64,000 bases of DNA from an uncultured Candidatus Peregrinibacteria bacterium (GTDB lineage: Bacteria > Patescibacteriota > Gracilibacteria > Peribacterales > Peribacteraceae). The notes below the pieces were generated by a model. That model saw only the letters and a program-made list of their open reading frames with translations, was not told where the DNA came from and did no database searches. Each line of letters begins with the position of its first letter. Positions within the stretch are counted from its first letter, which is position 1. The stretch lies in assembly GCA_903825315.1 (NCBI GenBank), contig CAIKAD010000001.1:463401-527400 (forward strand). The letters are read 5' to 3'. This document shows, in pieces, positions 41,606 to 50,588 of the stretch. Made by a program: the position numbers and the translations under genes.

Positions 41606-43735
41606 TCACAGCGTCTCCGTAGGATCGATGTCAATGAATACATCGGAGAGATCCAGATGACGAAGGAGGGTACGGGGAGAGGTGCCGCGGAGCAGCACAT
41701 GCCATTCCTTACTGCCGCCGAAGAACGTAGGGGCGACGTACGCTTTCACTTCGCACTTCTCCACTGCAATGGCTTTCTGGACATCCATAAATAGTCTCCG
41801 TGCGTGCTTTTCTGCATCACTCCCGCGCAGAATAAACCGGATCATGTGCGTTGCAGGAGGATATTCGCCGTAGATGCGGAGTTTGAGCTCATCATTGAGA
41901 AACTTCTCCGTCTCGTGTTTGGATGCAGCGATCACTTCCGGCGCATCGGGACGGAAGGTCTGGATGATCACTTCTCCCGGCTTGGAACGCCCCGACCGTC
42001 CCGTGAGCTGCGTCAGGAGCTGGAATACGCGTTCTCCCGCGCGGAAATGCGGAAGGGAAAGGCCGAGATCGGCAATGAGGACAGCAGCGAGCGTCACTTG
42101 TGGAAGATCGAGCCCTTTGACAACGGCCTGGGTCCCCAACAGGATGTCCGCCTGGTGGTCGCGCATGCGACGGAGGATCCCGCGCATTTCTTCCGGATCC
42201 TGCATGGTATCGCGGTCCGCGCGGATGATACGCGCTTTCGGAAAGAGGGATTGCAGGAGAAATTCAATCTTCTGCGTGCCGGCTCCGACGGGACGAAGCT
42301 CCGTACTCTCGCAGTGCGGGCACTTAGGCGGGACTTCCGCTATTAGGCCAGTTGAATGGTCCAAGAGGTACGGACGCCCATGGGACGTATGGTGAACGGT
42401 GAAGGGAAGTTGCGATTCCGCGCAGATGACGCGCCTTCGGCATTTTAAACAAAGGAGCGAACTGGCCATACCGCGCCGATTGAGGAAGAGGACCGCCTGT
42501 TCCCTGCGCGCGAGACACTGGTGGATGGATTCGATGAGAAGCGGCGAAAACGGGTAGAGCTTTCCGAATTTGGTATCTACCAGATCCACGATCTTTACTG
42601 TAGGAAGCGGCCGGTCTTCGAAGCGGGTGGGAAGGCGGACGAGGTTATACGTCCCACTCTTTGCACGCGACCACGATTCCAGTGACGGCGTCGCGCTTCC
42701 CAGCAACAGACGTGCCCCGCTGAACCTGGCGAGTGCTTCTGCCGTTTCCCGCGCATGGTACCGCGGCATTTGCTCATTCTTGTATGTCCACTCGTGCTCT
42801 TCGTCGATAAGGATGAGACCAAGCTTTTGCAGAGGTGAAAACAGCGCGCTGCGCGATCCGATAACAAGAGACACCGCACCACTCCTGATCCGCTTCCATT
42901 CGTCTCGTCGTTCCTTTTCCGTCAGTTTGCTGTGCACGATGGAAATGGCTTCACGCTTGAGAAGACGCTCAAAGCGGGAGATAGAATGCTCCGTAAGCAG
43001 GATTTCCGGTACGAGAAGTATTGCCTGTTTTCCCTGATTGATTGTATCCGCGATAAGTTGCGCATAAATCTCCGTCTTCCCGCTTGCCGTCACTCCAAAG
43101 AGGAGGGCCGGCTTGGGATCACGGATTATGAATTCATGCGCCGCTTCCTGCGCAGGCGAAAGTTTAGGGAGTTCCAGAATAGGAGAAACCTTTGATGGAC
43201 GTGCAGTCTCCTCTTTTCGTTTCTCTTCTTTGACGACGCCTTTCTTCTTCAGCGTTCGAAGCATGTCCTGCGTTGCCCCCGCCACCATCCTCAGCTCTTC
43301 CTGAGAGACCCAGTCTTTTCCCATCAGGTATTCCACGATCTCAATCTGCTTCTTGCCACGCAACATCTCCGCATGACGTTCCACGAGCGAGTATCCGATG
43401 ATGTCTTTGGGAAGGACACGCGACCAGGGTGGGGGCGGCAACCATACGCCCAGCGACTGACGCAGCGTTGTGAGGTAATACTCAGACATCCATTGCGCGG
43501 TCCGAATTTGTGCCTCAGAGAGGAGGGGGCTCTGATCCATCGTCTCTTGGATCTTCCGCAGGTCATACTCTTCCTGTTCACGCTGTTCCTGCAGAGCGAC
43601 GACGATTCCTTCCACGAGGGTCTTTCGTAAGGGTACGCGTACCGCCGTGCCCACTGTTTCATCGCCCTGCGCCTCGTAGGTCAACCCATTGCCGATTCCC
43701 GAAGACCGTGAGGCTGTGATGACTTTGCAATACAT
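41606..43735 (-). CDS. priA: Primosomal protein N' (PriA helicase)
   Basis: Restarts stalled replication forks by loading the replisome. Helicase motifs: LLFGVTASGKTEIYAQLI (Walker A), LIGSRSALFSP, DEEHEWTYK (DEEH box), LLLGSATPSLES. The zinc-binding region has CLKCRRRVIC and CPHCES cysteines, followed by GAGTQKIEFLLQSLFP and DILLGTQAVVKGLDLP. 709 residues; the N-terminal DNA-binding domain is shorter than in E. coli. TAGAAT lies 8 bases before the ATG. Confidence 0.96.
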   Translation of the reverse strand: MYCKVITASRSSGIGNGLTYEAQGDETVGTAVRVPLRKTLVEGIVVALQEQREQEEYDLRKIQETMDQSPLLSEAQIRTAQWMSEYYLTTLRQSLGVWLPPPPWSRVLPKDIIGYSLVERHAEMLRGKKQIEIVEYLMGKDWVSQEELRMVAGATQDMLRTLKKKGVVKEEKRKEETARPSKVSPILELPKLSPAQEAAHEFIIRDPKPALLFGVTASGKTEIYAQLIADTINQGKQAILLVPEILLTEHSISRFERLLKREAISIVHSKLTEKERRDEWKRIRSGAVSLVIGSRSALFSPLQKLGLILIDEEHEWTYKNEQMPRYHARETAEALARFSGARLLLGSATPSLESWSRAKSGTYNLVRLPTRFEDRPLPTVKIVDLVDTKFGKLYPFSPLLIESIHQCLARREQAVLFLNRRGMASSLLCLKCRRRVICAESQLPFTVHHTSHGRPYLLDHSTGLIAEVPPKCPHCESTELRPVGAGTQKIEFLLQSLFPKARIIRADRDTMQDPEEMRGILRRMRDHQADILLGTQAVVKGLDLPQVTLAAVLIADLGLSLPHFRAGERVFQLLTQLTGRSGRSKPGEVIIQTFRPDAPEVIAASKHETEKFLNDELKLRIYGEYPPATHMIRFILRGSDAEKHARRLFMDVQKAIAVEKCEVKAYVAPTFFGGSKEWHVLLRGTSPRTLLRHLDLSDVFIDIDPTETL

Positions 43736-43743
43736 TCAAATCG

Positions 43744-43749
43744 ATTCTA
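43744..43749 (-). promoter_or_regulatory. -10 box of priA
   Basis: Minus strand TAGAAT, 8 bases, ATG (43735). Confidence 0.6.
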
Positions 43750-43864
43750 CCCTTACACAAGAGGATGTACAGTCGTACACCTTTGTTTTACAACGTTTCG
43801 TCCAGCGTGACTTTGGCAATTCCTCAATTCATTAAGGCTAAGGTTTACAGTATCCTTCTCGTAA

Positions 43865-43941
43865 CGGGGCGTAGCTCAGTTGGCTAGAGTGCCTGCTTTG
43901 GGAGCAGGAGGTCGCCAGTTCGAGTCTGGCCGCCCCGACCA
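43865..43941 (+). tRNA. tRNA-Pro (anticodon UGG)
   Basis: 77 bases. Acceptor CGGGGCG/CGCCCCG, anticodon stem-loop CCTGC-TTTGGGA-GCAGG, T-loop GTTCGAGTC, encoded CCA. TATCCT (43851-43856) lies 8 bases upstream. Confidence 0.97.
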
Positions 43942-44055
43942 TCAAGATCTCTCCCTCGTAATGACCACGCTAAGATTGATTATGCGAGGCTTACCGAAAC
44001 CCTTTGTTGCCTTGGTTCTTGATATTTAGCACATCAATACTAGAAAATCTTATTC

Positions 44056-44106
44056 CCCTAAAAATAACCGGCGCGGTGTAGTGACAGAGTCACCACGGTG
44101 CGCCGG
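44056..44106 (-). terminator. Terminator of the zinc-ribbon gene
   Basis: Interrupted stem-loop at 44068-44106: outer stem CCGGCGC/GCGCCGG, an internal loop, inner stem GTGAC/GTCAC with loop AGA. On the minus strand it is followed by TTATTTTT, as expected for a rho-independent terminator of the gene at 44131. Confidence 0.65.
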
Positions 44107-44130
44107 TGAACGGTTTTGCAACCACGCGCC

Positions 44131-44367
44131 TTAGAGGAGGAGCGTGGCGATGCCATACATGACTGCCAAGGCAGCTACGATACATACGTAGATGAAGGCT
44201 TTTTGACAGAAAGTCAGCGGAAGGCTGACCGTCTGTGTGTTCACCATCAGGTTTCCGTCATGTGGCTGCCCACATGCCGTACAATTGATGGTACACCCGC
44301 CTCCGTCGTTGACATCGTGTGCATTGGCATGCAACACAGTGTCCTTACCACATTTCAGGCATTTCAT
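44131..44367 (-). CDS. Small zinc-ribbon membrane protein
   Basis: 78 residues. Two CxxC pairs (CLKCGKDT and CTACGQ) form a zinc ribbon at the N-terminus; a membrane helix (FIYVCIVAALAVMYGIATLLL) ends the protein. Function unknown. Unlike most genes here it has a perfect Shine-Dalgarno (AAAGGAGG, 44380-44373) 5 bases before the ATG, so it is clearly translated by the standard route. An AGTATACTATAAC promoter core lies about 45 bases upstream. Confidence 0.75.
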   Translation of the reverse strand: MKCLKCGKDTVLHANAHDVNDGGGCTINCTACGQPHDGNLMVNTQTVSLPLTFCQKAFIYVCIVAALAVMYGIATLLL

Positions 44368-44372
44368 GAGAT

Positions 44373-44380
44373 CCTCCTTT
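44373..44380 (-). promoter_or_regulatory. Canonical Shine-Dalgarno of the zinc-ribbon gene
   Basis: AAAGGAGG on the minus strand, 5 bases from the ATG. Notable because most start codons in the window lack such a site. Confidence 0.85.
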
Positions 44381-44661
44381 GGGCGAAAGTTGTCAAAAAC
44401 CAGTTATAGTATACTAGAATATATTTGAATTATTTTCAATATCTGTTAATGATGAGGTGTGCGAAGGGGGCAGTTAGGTTTCAGAGTGGGTAAGCATGCT
44501 CGGTGCTGTGCCTTCTGTGGGTCTATCAGTGAACTAAAGGATGGCACGAGCTCACGAATGACCAGATGTACGATTGCCGATTTTTAACATTCCCTGTGAT
44601 AAAATCGAGGTAGTGCAAGTTGTACTGCCCACTGACGACCATTCCTCCCATACCGATCCGC

Positions 44662-45378
44662 ATGAAGTCCTATCGATACTTCGATCTCGTTATGGCGGCC
44701 TTCGTGGCCGTGCTCCTCGTGAGCAACATTGCCTCTTCGGCAAAGATTGTGGATTGGGGTGTGTCAATCTACGGCCTCAGGCTCTCCTTTGATGGCGGAA
44801 CATTACTGTTTCCGTTGAGTTACATATTCGGGGATATTCTCACAGAGGTATACGGCTATGCGCATTCTCGTCGCGTGATCTGGATGGGTTTCGCCTGTTC
44901 TGCGGTGATGAGCTTTTTTTTCTTCCTCCTTTCAAGCATGCCCGGTGATGCAAACTGGATGTCCTATGCGGGAGAAGACAAGTTCAACGCAATCCTGGGT
45001 GGCGTGAGCAGTGGAGGCATTATTATTGCCAGCCTCGTTGCCTATTTTTGCGGGGAGTTCAGTAATTCTTACGTCCTTGCGAAGATGAAGGTATGGACGG
45101 AAGGGAAATGGCTCTGGACACGCACCATTGGCTCCACGTTGGTCGGGGAGGGGATCGATACTGCGGCATTTATCACAATCGCAACGCTCTTCGGCGTATT
45201 TCCCTGGTCGCTTTTTTGGAGCCTGGTCGTTGCCAACTACATTTTTAAGGTAAGCATCGAAGTTCTTTTCACTCCATTCACCTACCGTGCCGTAGGATTC
45301 CTCAAGCGCACGGAACAGGAAGATTTCTACGACCGCGAGACGGACTTCAATCCCTTTTCTGTCGTAGTTCGGGGGTGA
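44662..45378 (+). CDS. Queuosine precursor transporter (YhhQ/VUT family)
   Basis: 238 residues with six membrane segments. Family motifs: DLVMAAFVAVLLVSNI, GGTLLFPLSYIFGDILTEVYGY, and the GSTLVGEGIDTAAFITIATLFG block. These proteins import queuine/preQ0/preQ1 for tRNA modification. The extended -10 TGA-TAAAAT sits about 60 bases upstream. I looked for a preQ1 riboswitch in the leader and did not recognise one. The frame is open upstream to 44620, but MKSYRYFDL is the family-like start. Confidence 0.9.
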   Translation: MKSYRYFDLVMAAFVAVLLVSNIASSAKIVDWGVSIYGLRLSFDGGTLLFPLSYIFGDILTEVYGYAHSRRVIWMGFACSAVMSFFFFLLSSMPGDANWMSYAGEDKFNAILGGVSSGGIIIASLVAYFCGEFSNSYVLAKMKVWTEGKWLWTRTIGSTLVGEGIDTAAFITIATLFGVFPWSLFWSLVVANYIFKVSIEVLFTPFTYRAVGFLKRTEQEDFYDRETDFNPFSVVVRG

Positions 45379-45428
45379 GTATTACGATTGCTTCTTCATG
45401 AGTGGCTTTCCTTGATGTATTGGTGTTG

Positions 45429-45434
45429 TATACT
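45429..45434 (+). promoter_or_regulatory. -10 box of pdxS
   Basis: TATACT, 9 bases, ATG (45444). No good -35. Confidence 0.65.
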
Positions 45435-45443
45435 GATCTCGCA

Positions 45444-46316
45444 ATGAAGAAACGCAATGTGCTGGGAGAAGACCTGGCAAAAATGCTCAAAGGCGGCGTG
45501 ATCATGGATGTCGTCACTGCAAAGCAGGCGAGGATAGCGGAAGATGCAGGAGCCTGTGCGGTGATGGCTCTCGAACGCGTTCCTGCCGATATTCGTGCGC
45601 AGGGCGGAGTAGCACGCATGAGTGACCCCAAGCTCATACGAGAAATTCAGAATGCCGTTTCCATCCCCGTCATGGCAAAAGTACGCATCGGCCATACAAC
45701 GGAAGCACGCATTCTGGAAGCGTTGGAAATAGATTTCATAGACGAGAGTGAAGTGCTCACCCCAGCAGATCCCTTTGATCATGTCGATAAAACGCAGTTC
45801 AAGATTCCCTTTGTGTGTGGTGCAACCAATCTCGGCGAGGCGCTGCGCAGGATCAGCGAAGGTGCGGCAATGATCCGTACCAAGGGGGAGGCGGGAACGG
45901 GAAATGTGATTGAAGCCGTCCGTCATATCAAACTTATCAAGAAGGAGCTTTCCGCTCTCAAAAAGATGACTCCTGGACAGCTTAAGTCCTACGCAGAATC
46001 CCAGCGTGTACCGTTGGACCTTGTGAAAAGAGTTCGAGAGTCTCAGCGTCTGCCTGTTGTGACGTTTGTTGCGGGCGGCGTGGCAACGCCGGCGGATGCG
46101 GCACTCCTCATGGATTTAGGAGCAGAAGGAGTGTTTGTTGGTTCCGGCATCTTCAAATCCAGGAATCCACTTCAGATGGCAAAGGCGATTGTTCAGGCGA
46201 CGGTCCACTATAGAGATCCCCGAAAGCTCGCAGAGATTTCCACTGGTCTCGGCGAAGCCATGGCAGGCCTAGAGATTGATCGACTCGACGTACGCATGCA
46301 GGGAAGGGGAATATGA
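45444..46316 (+). CDS. pdxS: Pyridoxal 5'-phosphate synthase subunit PdxS
   Basis: TIM-barrel synthase making PLP from ribose 5-phosphate, glyceraldehyde 3-phosphate and ammonia. [56 protein letters not shown] (active lysine) and [14 protein letters not shown] are diagnostic. 290 residues. Ammonia comes from PdxT, whose gene follows after 52 bases. The presence of both genes means the cell should make its own vitamin B6 cofactor. Confidence 0.98.
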   Translation: MKKRNVLGEDLAKMLKGGVIMDVVTAKQARIAEDAGACAVMALERVPADIRAQGGVARMSDPKLIREIQNAVSIPVMAKVRIGHTTEARILEALEIDFIDESEVLTPADPFDHVDKTQFKIPFVCGATNLGEALRRISEGAAMIRTKGEAGTGNVIEAVRHIKLIKKELSALKKMTPGQLKSYAESQRVPLDLVKRVRESQRLPVVTFVAGGVATPADAALLMDLGAEGVFVGSGIFKSRNPLQMAKAIVQATVHYRDPRKLAEISTGLGEAMAGLEIDRLDVRMQGRGI

Positions 46317-46333
46317 TCCGTACTACGAAGTAC

Positions 46334-46361
46334 TTGCGATCATTATCTTCTTCGCTATCGT
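46334..46361 (+). promoter_or_regulatory. Promoter of pdxT
   Basis: -35 TTGCGA (46334-46339), 16 bases, -10 TATCGT (46356-46361), 7 bases, ATG (46369). Confidence 0.6.
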
Positions 46362-46368
46362 ATTTTTC

Positions 46369-46935
46369 ATGACTGTCGGAGTACTTGCCTTACAGGGAGA
46401 TTATTCGGAACACATAGGCATCCTCAATACATTGAAGGTGAAGGCAGCGGAGGTGCGGACGCCGGCAGACCTCAAGCATGTCCAAAAGCTCATTATCCCC
46501 GGAGGGGAAAGCACTACCATTGCTTCGCTTCTTGAAACAACTGGATTACGGAAGGCTATTATCTCCCGCGCCCGAAAGGGCACACTAACTATCTTCGGTA
46601 CATGTGCAGGCGCCATTCTTCTTGCGCGGAAAGTATCCGGGAAAAATGTGCCTCCAACCCTGGGTTTGCTGAACATGAAGATTGAACGAAATGCCTTTGG
46701 ATCCCAACTGCAGAGCTTTGAAGCTCATCTGAACATTAAGGGACTTCAAGATCCTATGGTAGTGTCTTTTATTCGTGCGCCGCGCATTACGAAGACCGGC
46801 TGGAGGGTAGAAGTACTCGCGTCTCATGACGGTTATCCGGTTCTTGTTCGAAAGGGAAAGATATTAGCAGGGACATTTCATCCTGAATTACGTGGCGGGA
46901 CGGAGATCCATCGGCTGTTTCTCAAAATGAAGTGA
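46369..46935 (+). CDS. pdxT: Pyridoxal 5'-phosphate synthase glutaminase PdxT
   Basis: Glutaminase partner of PdxS. VGVLALQGDYSEH at the start, LIIPGGESTTIASLL, the nucleophile Cys in IFGTCAGAILLA, and the catalytic His/Glu in TFHPEL are all present. 188 residues, normal. The frame is open upstream to 46276 and overlaps pdxS there, but the family N-terminus fixes the start at MTVGVLALQ. Confidence 0.97.
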   Translation: MTVGVLALQGDYSEHIGILNTLKVKAAEVRTPADLKHVQKLIIPGGESTTIASLLETTGLRKAIISRARKGTLTIFGTCAGAILLARKVSGKNVPPTLGLLNMKIERNAFGSQLQSFEAHLNIKGLQDPMVVSFIRAPRITKTGWRVEVLASHDGYPVLVRKGKILAGTFHPELRGGTEIHRLFLKMK

Positions 46936-47010
46936 GGAATAACGGAGTAACAGGAACACGCTACGGCCGAAGGAGCCTGTTATTCTATTACTCTGTTACT
47001 CCGTTATTCC
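46936..47010. repeat. Perfect 18-bp inverted repeat between pdxT and lepA
   Basis: GGAATAACGGAGTAACAG (46936-46953) and its exact reverse complement (46993-47010), 39 bases apart. The right part also contains partial direct repeats (CTGTTATTC, ATTCC). It begins at the pdxT stop (46933-46935). It may be a terminator, an RNA-processing hairpin or a decayed mobile repeat. Confidence 0.8.
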
Positions 47011-47053
47011 CGTATTCTGTTATTCCAACATTCCAATATTCCAGCAAGCAAGC

Positions 47054-47059
47054 TATCAT
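47054..47059 (+). promoter_or_regulatory. -10 box of lepA
   Basis: TATCAT, 8 bases, ATG (47068). Confidence 0.55.
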
Positions 47060-47067
47060 TCCATCAC

Positions 47068-48879
47068 ATGAATATTAGAAACTTCTGCATCATCGCGCAT
47101 ATCGATCATGGCAAATCTACGCTTTCTGACCGCATGATTGAGATGACGGGAACAGTCCAGAAACGCGAAATGAAGGAACAGCTTCTGGACATGATGGACC
47201 TTGAGCGCGAGCGGGGCATAACCATCAAGCTGCAACCCGTACGCATGCAGTTCAAAGGGTTTGAGTTGAATCTGATTGATACACCGGGGCATACAGACTT
47301 TCGCTATGAAGTAAGCCGTTCCCTTGCGGCATGCGAGGGGGCAATTCTTCTTGTGGATGCTACACAGGGCATCCAGGCTCAGACTCTGGCCGTCCTCTAC
47401 ATGGCCATGGAACACAATCTGGTGATTATTCCCGTCCTCAACAAACTAGATCTCCCCGCCGCCGATCCGGAGCGCGTATCCGAAGAAGTCACAAAGCTTC
47501 TGAGTTGCAAGAAAGAAGATATCCTTATGATCTCCGCAAAAGAGGGAAGGGGAGTGACGGAAGTATTGGAGCATGTCATCAAGAGAATTCCGGAACCTGC
47601 TGAGACGTCTACGGAAGGAACGGCGCGCGCGTTGATCTTTGATGCGATAATGGATACGTACAGAGGAGCCGTCGCGTATGTCCGCGTTGTGGAAGGGTCA
47701 TTCAAAAAAGGACAGAAAGTGAGTTGTTTGCAGACCAAAACGCCGTTTGAAGTCCTCGATGTTGGGCACTTCGCTCCGCGCTACGTGTCCGATCAGACGC
47801 TTTCTGCGGGCCAGATCGGCTACATCGTGAGTGGGCTGAGGGACGTCAACCAGCTGCACGTAGGTGATACGATCTCATCGTCATCGGAGGCCCTACCGCT
47901 CCCCGGCTACAAACAAGTGCAGCCGATGGTCTTCGCAGGCCTGTATCCAACGGAAGCGGATGACTATCCCAAGTTGCGCGAAGCGCTTGAGAAACTCTCT
48001 CTGAACGATGCGGCGCTTACAATTGAACCGGAACGTAATTCGGCGCTCGGCAACGGTTTCCGCTGTGGCTTCCTCGGGCTCCTCCACATGGACATCATCC
48101 AGGAGCGGCTGGAGCGGGAGCATGACTGCGACCTGGTGATTACGGCACCAAGCGTACTGTACGAGGTTAAGCTGAATGCCAAGAATCCAGCGGAGTTTGT
48201 CCGTGCCAGCCTGCTTAGTACTGAAGATCCTCAGGTTGCCACGATCAGTAACCCCGCGGACTTCCCAGATCCCGCTCTTATAGAGGAAATCCGCGAGCCT
48301 TGGGTTAGGATGGAAATCGTCTGCCGCAAGGAAGATGTCGGCCCGTGCATGACGCTCGTAGGTGACCGTCGTGGTGTGTACCTCAATACCGAATACATCG
48401 AAGACCGTGCTGTTTTGCATTTTGAAGTGCCGCTCCAGAGTATTGTGCTCGATTTCTTCGACAGAATGAAATCTGCCACAGCTGGGTACGCTTCCATGAG
48501 CTACGAACACCTTGGTTACCGCGCTGGCGAACTCGTCAAACTGTCGATTCTTCTACTGGGTGAACCTGCGGAAGCACTTTCTACAATCGTGCACCGCTCA
48601 GAAGCGCACAATGTGGGCGCCATAATCTGTAAGCAATTGAAAGAAGTCGTTCCAAAACAGCAATTTCCGATTCCTGTCCAGGCTGCCATAGGAGGAAAAA
48701 TCGTCGCACGCGAGACCATCTCTGCTTACAGAAAGGACGTTACGGGCTACCTCTACGGCGGAGACGTGAGCCGCAAGAAGAAACTTCTCGAAAAGCAGAA
48801 AAAGGGCAAGAAAAGGATGAAGAAGATGGGCAAAGTAACGCTCACGCAGGAAGCGTTTCTCGCCGTCCTTAAGCGCTGA
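47068..48879 (+). CDS. lepA: Elongation factor 4 (LepA)
   Basis: Ribosome-binding GTPase that affects translation and 30S assembly. G motifs: AHIDHGKST, DTPGHTDF, NKLDLP; ERERGITIK in switch 1. Domains II, III (EF-G-like) and V, then the LepA-specific C-terminal domain with AQVEALS-like RSEAHNVGAIICKQLKEVVPKQQFPIPVQAAIGGKIVARE and RKDVTGYLYGGDVSRKKKLLEKQKKGKKRMK. 603 residues, usual. Its stop overlaps the next start (TGATG). Confidence 0.98.
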   Translation: MNIRNFCIIAHIDHGKSTLSDRMIEMTGTVQKREMKEQLLDMMDLERERGITIKLQPVRMQFKGFELNLIDTPGHTDFRYEVSRSLAACEGAILLVDATQGIQAQTLAVLYMAMEHNLVIIPVLNKLDLPAADPERVSEEVTKLLSCKKEDILMISAKEGRGVTEVLEHVIKRIPEPAETSTEGTARALIFDAIMDTYRGAVAYVRVVEGSFKKGQKVSCLQTKTPFEVLDVGHFAPRYVSDQTLSAGQIGYIVSGLRDVNQLHVGDTISSSSEALPLPGYKQVQPMVFAGLYPTEADDYPKLREALEKLSLNDAALTIEPERNSALGNGFRCGFLGLLHMDIIQERLEREHDCDLVITAPSVLYEVKLNAKNPAEFVRASLLSTEDPQVATISNPADFPDPALIEEIREPWVRMEIVCRKEDVGPCMTLVGDRRGVYLNTEYIEDRAVLHFEVPLQSIVLDFFDRMKSATAGYASMSYEHLGYRAGELVKLSILLLGEPAEALSTIVHRSEAHNVGAIICKQLKEVVPKQQFPIPVQAAIGGKIVARETISAYRKDVTGYLYGGDVSRKKKLLEKQKKGKKRMKKMGKVTLTQEAFLAVLKR

Positions 48880-49439
48880 TGTCCGATCTACAGTTCCCAC
48901 TTCGCTCAACGTTCCTCGCCGTTCCTCTCGAAGGGAAGGCAAAATGGCTCTTCCAGGCCTTGCAGGAGGAATTGAAGGATTGGGAAGACATACTTGCATT
49001 CCAGAATCCTCAATCACCGCATATTACTCTCCAATTCTGGCCGTTGCTGATGGAGATTGAATACCATCAGATATTGAAACAATCACAAGTTCTCGCTGAG
49101 AAAGTCGTGCCGTTTGCACTCAAGATCCAGGGCACTGGAACGTTTCGTGCGCGGGGTGAAGACCATGTCCTTTTCCTTCAGGTGCCATTCTCTGATGAGT
49201 TGGCGAGGCTCCGCAAGGCTTGTCCTTGGCCTTTGTCCAAGCCCTTCTCACCACACCTCACGCTCGCCCGCATCCGTCATCCACAAAAGTTCAACGTCCA
49301 TAAAAAGCTGATTTTGAAGAAGGTTGAGGATGCAGCTTTTTCCATTGATGTAAATCTCCTCCGTCTGTATGCGGAAGTACACGGCATCAAACAAACTCCA
49401 CTTCAGGACTATCCACTGAAAGGTCGGGCGTCCGACTGA
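48879..49439 (+). CDS. 2'-5' RNA ligase / RNA cyclic phosphodiesterase-like (LigT/ThpR)
   Basis: 2H phosphoesterase fold with the two HxTx motifs PHITLQFW (about 47-54) and PHLTLARI (about 124-131), spaced as in ThpR. Members open 2',3'-cyclic phosphates or join RNA ends. 186 residues. Starts within the lepA stop codon, so expression is probably coupled to lepA. Convergent with the gene at 49440. Confidence 0.88.
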   Translation: MSDLQFPLRSTFLAVPLEGKAKWLFQALQEELKDWEDILAFQNPQSPHITLQFWPLLMEIEYHQILKQSQVLAEKVVPFALKIQGTGTFRARGEDHVLFLQVPFSDELARLRKACPWPLSKPFSPHLTLARIRHPQKFNVHKKLILKKVEDAAFSIDVNLLRLYAEVHGIKQTPLQDYPLKGRASD

Positions 49440-50141
49440 TTATTGATTGTCATCTTCCTCATCCCTTGGTTTCTGGAGGGATTTCTTTTCTACAGCGTCC
49501 ATAAACGGAACAAAGACGGTCTGTAAGATGCTTCCTGTGAGGGCATGCAACTTTTCAAAAGGAAGACTCTTTTTTCCCCCTGAAGGTGAATGAAAGTAAT
49601 CCTGGAGGACGAATGTCGCCAGCTGCAAAACGGACCCATCAATATTCCTTTCATCTACAAGAAGCTTCATGAGGATGGGAACCGTTTCGAGCGATAAGAC
49701 CATTTGCATGCGTGTAATCCATTCGACGAGGCTGGAATGCGCCAGTGAATCCAGATCGCCGCTCTTGGTGAGGCTCATGGTTTCGCTGATGGTCTCCTGA
49801 TCCGTTTGTTGTCCAAGTTCTTTCAGGTACTGCTGAACGACATCCCGACTATCCTCACTGATCAGCGAAAGAATCGCCAGTATGAAAATAGATGGGCAAT
49901 CACGCGCCACGAGGCGGGAAATGAGTACGAACAGGTGCGTGTGTCGGTCATCATTGAGGAACTGGATGATAGCCTTTGCAACGCGGTCATCGCGCTTCCT
50001 GCTGCGTTTTTCCTCACGCCTAATAGCTTGCATAGCAGCGGCAGCAGCAGCAAATCGCTGTTTAGCCTCTTCGCTCAGCTCTTCCGGAGCTCTGCCGCCG
50101 CCCTCTCCGGGCGCAAACGATTCAGGACCGAAATCGGACAT
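49440..50141 (-). CDS. Hypothetical soluble helical protein
   Basis: 233 residues. A Gly/Ala/Glu-rich start, a basic helix (AIRREEKRSRKRDDRVAKAIIQFLNDD), then a mostly helical body of about 150 residues and an acidic tail (RDEEDDNQ). No domain recognised and no membrane segment. It stops one base from the RNA-ligase stop. The initiator tRNA gene lies just upstream on the same strand. Confidence 0.65.
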   Translation of the reverse strand: MSDFGPESFAPGEGGGRAPEELSEEAKQRFAAAAAAMQAIRREEKRSRKRDDRVAKAIIQFLNDDRHTHLFVLISRLVARDCPSIFILAILSLISEDSRDVVQQYLKELGQQTDQETISETMSLTKSGDLDSLAHSSLVEWITRMQMVLSLETVPILMKLLVDERNIDGSVLQLATFVLQDYFHSPSGGKKSLPFEKLHALTGSILQTVFVPFMDAVEKKSLQKPRDEEDDNQ

Positions 50142-50153
50142 GGTAGGTAAATA

Positions 50154-50230
<77 letters not shown>

Positions 50231-50285
50231 ACGAGGACCCTATGATATCCCAGATTTTTGCACTTGCATAGGCCATGAAAGCTTG

Positions 50286-50291
50286 TAAAAT
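50286..50291 (+). promoter_or_regulatory. -10 box of rpmA
   Basis: TAAAAT, 9 bases, ATG (50301). Confidence 0.55.
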
Positions 50292-50300
50292 TCATGGGCT

Positions 50301-50585
50301 ATGGCACATAAGAAAGCCGGCGGGTCTACGCAGAACGGCAGAGATAGCGTTGCAAAGCGCCGAGGCGTTAAGCGTTTCGGTGGCCAGAAGGTGAATGCCG
50401 GGGAAGTTCTCATTCGCCAGAAGGGATACTGGTACCGCCCCGGCCTCAATACGCATCTGGGAAAGGACTGGACGATCCATGCTTCCGTAAATGGAGTCGT
50501 ACGCTTTTCAGAGCGCCGTTTCGCGAAATTCAATGGCAACCGTGAACGCTGCACCGTCATTCACGTGGAACCGGTCGCCGCGTAA
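50301..50585 (+). CDS. rpmA: Large ribosomal subunit protein bL27
   Basis: 94 residues: [33 protein letters not shown] and GWHPGxN-like [19 protein letters not shown]. The N-terminus begins directly with the mature AHKK form, which reaches the peptidyl-transferase centre, so no pre-sequence is cut. The usual upstream partner rplU (bL21) is not adjacent; the initiator tRNA is there instead, on the other strand. Confidence 0.97.
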   Translation: MAHKKAGGSTQNGRDSVAKRRGVKRFGGQKVNAGEVLIRQKGYWYRPGLNTHLGKDWTIHASVNGVVRFSERRFAKFNGNRERCTVIHVEPVAA

Positions 50586-50588
50586 CTA

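Noticed and set aside
44470..44661. preQ1 riboswitch before the queuosine-precursor transporter
   Set aside because: I could not find the short C-rich hairpin and A-rich tail of preQ1 class I or a convincing class II fold.
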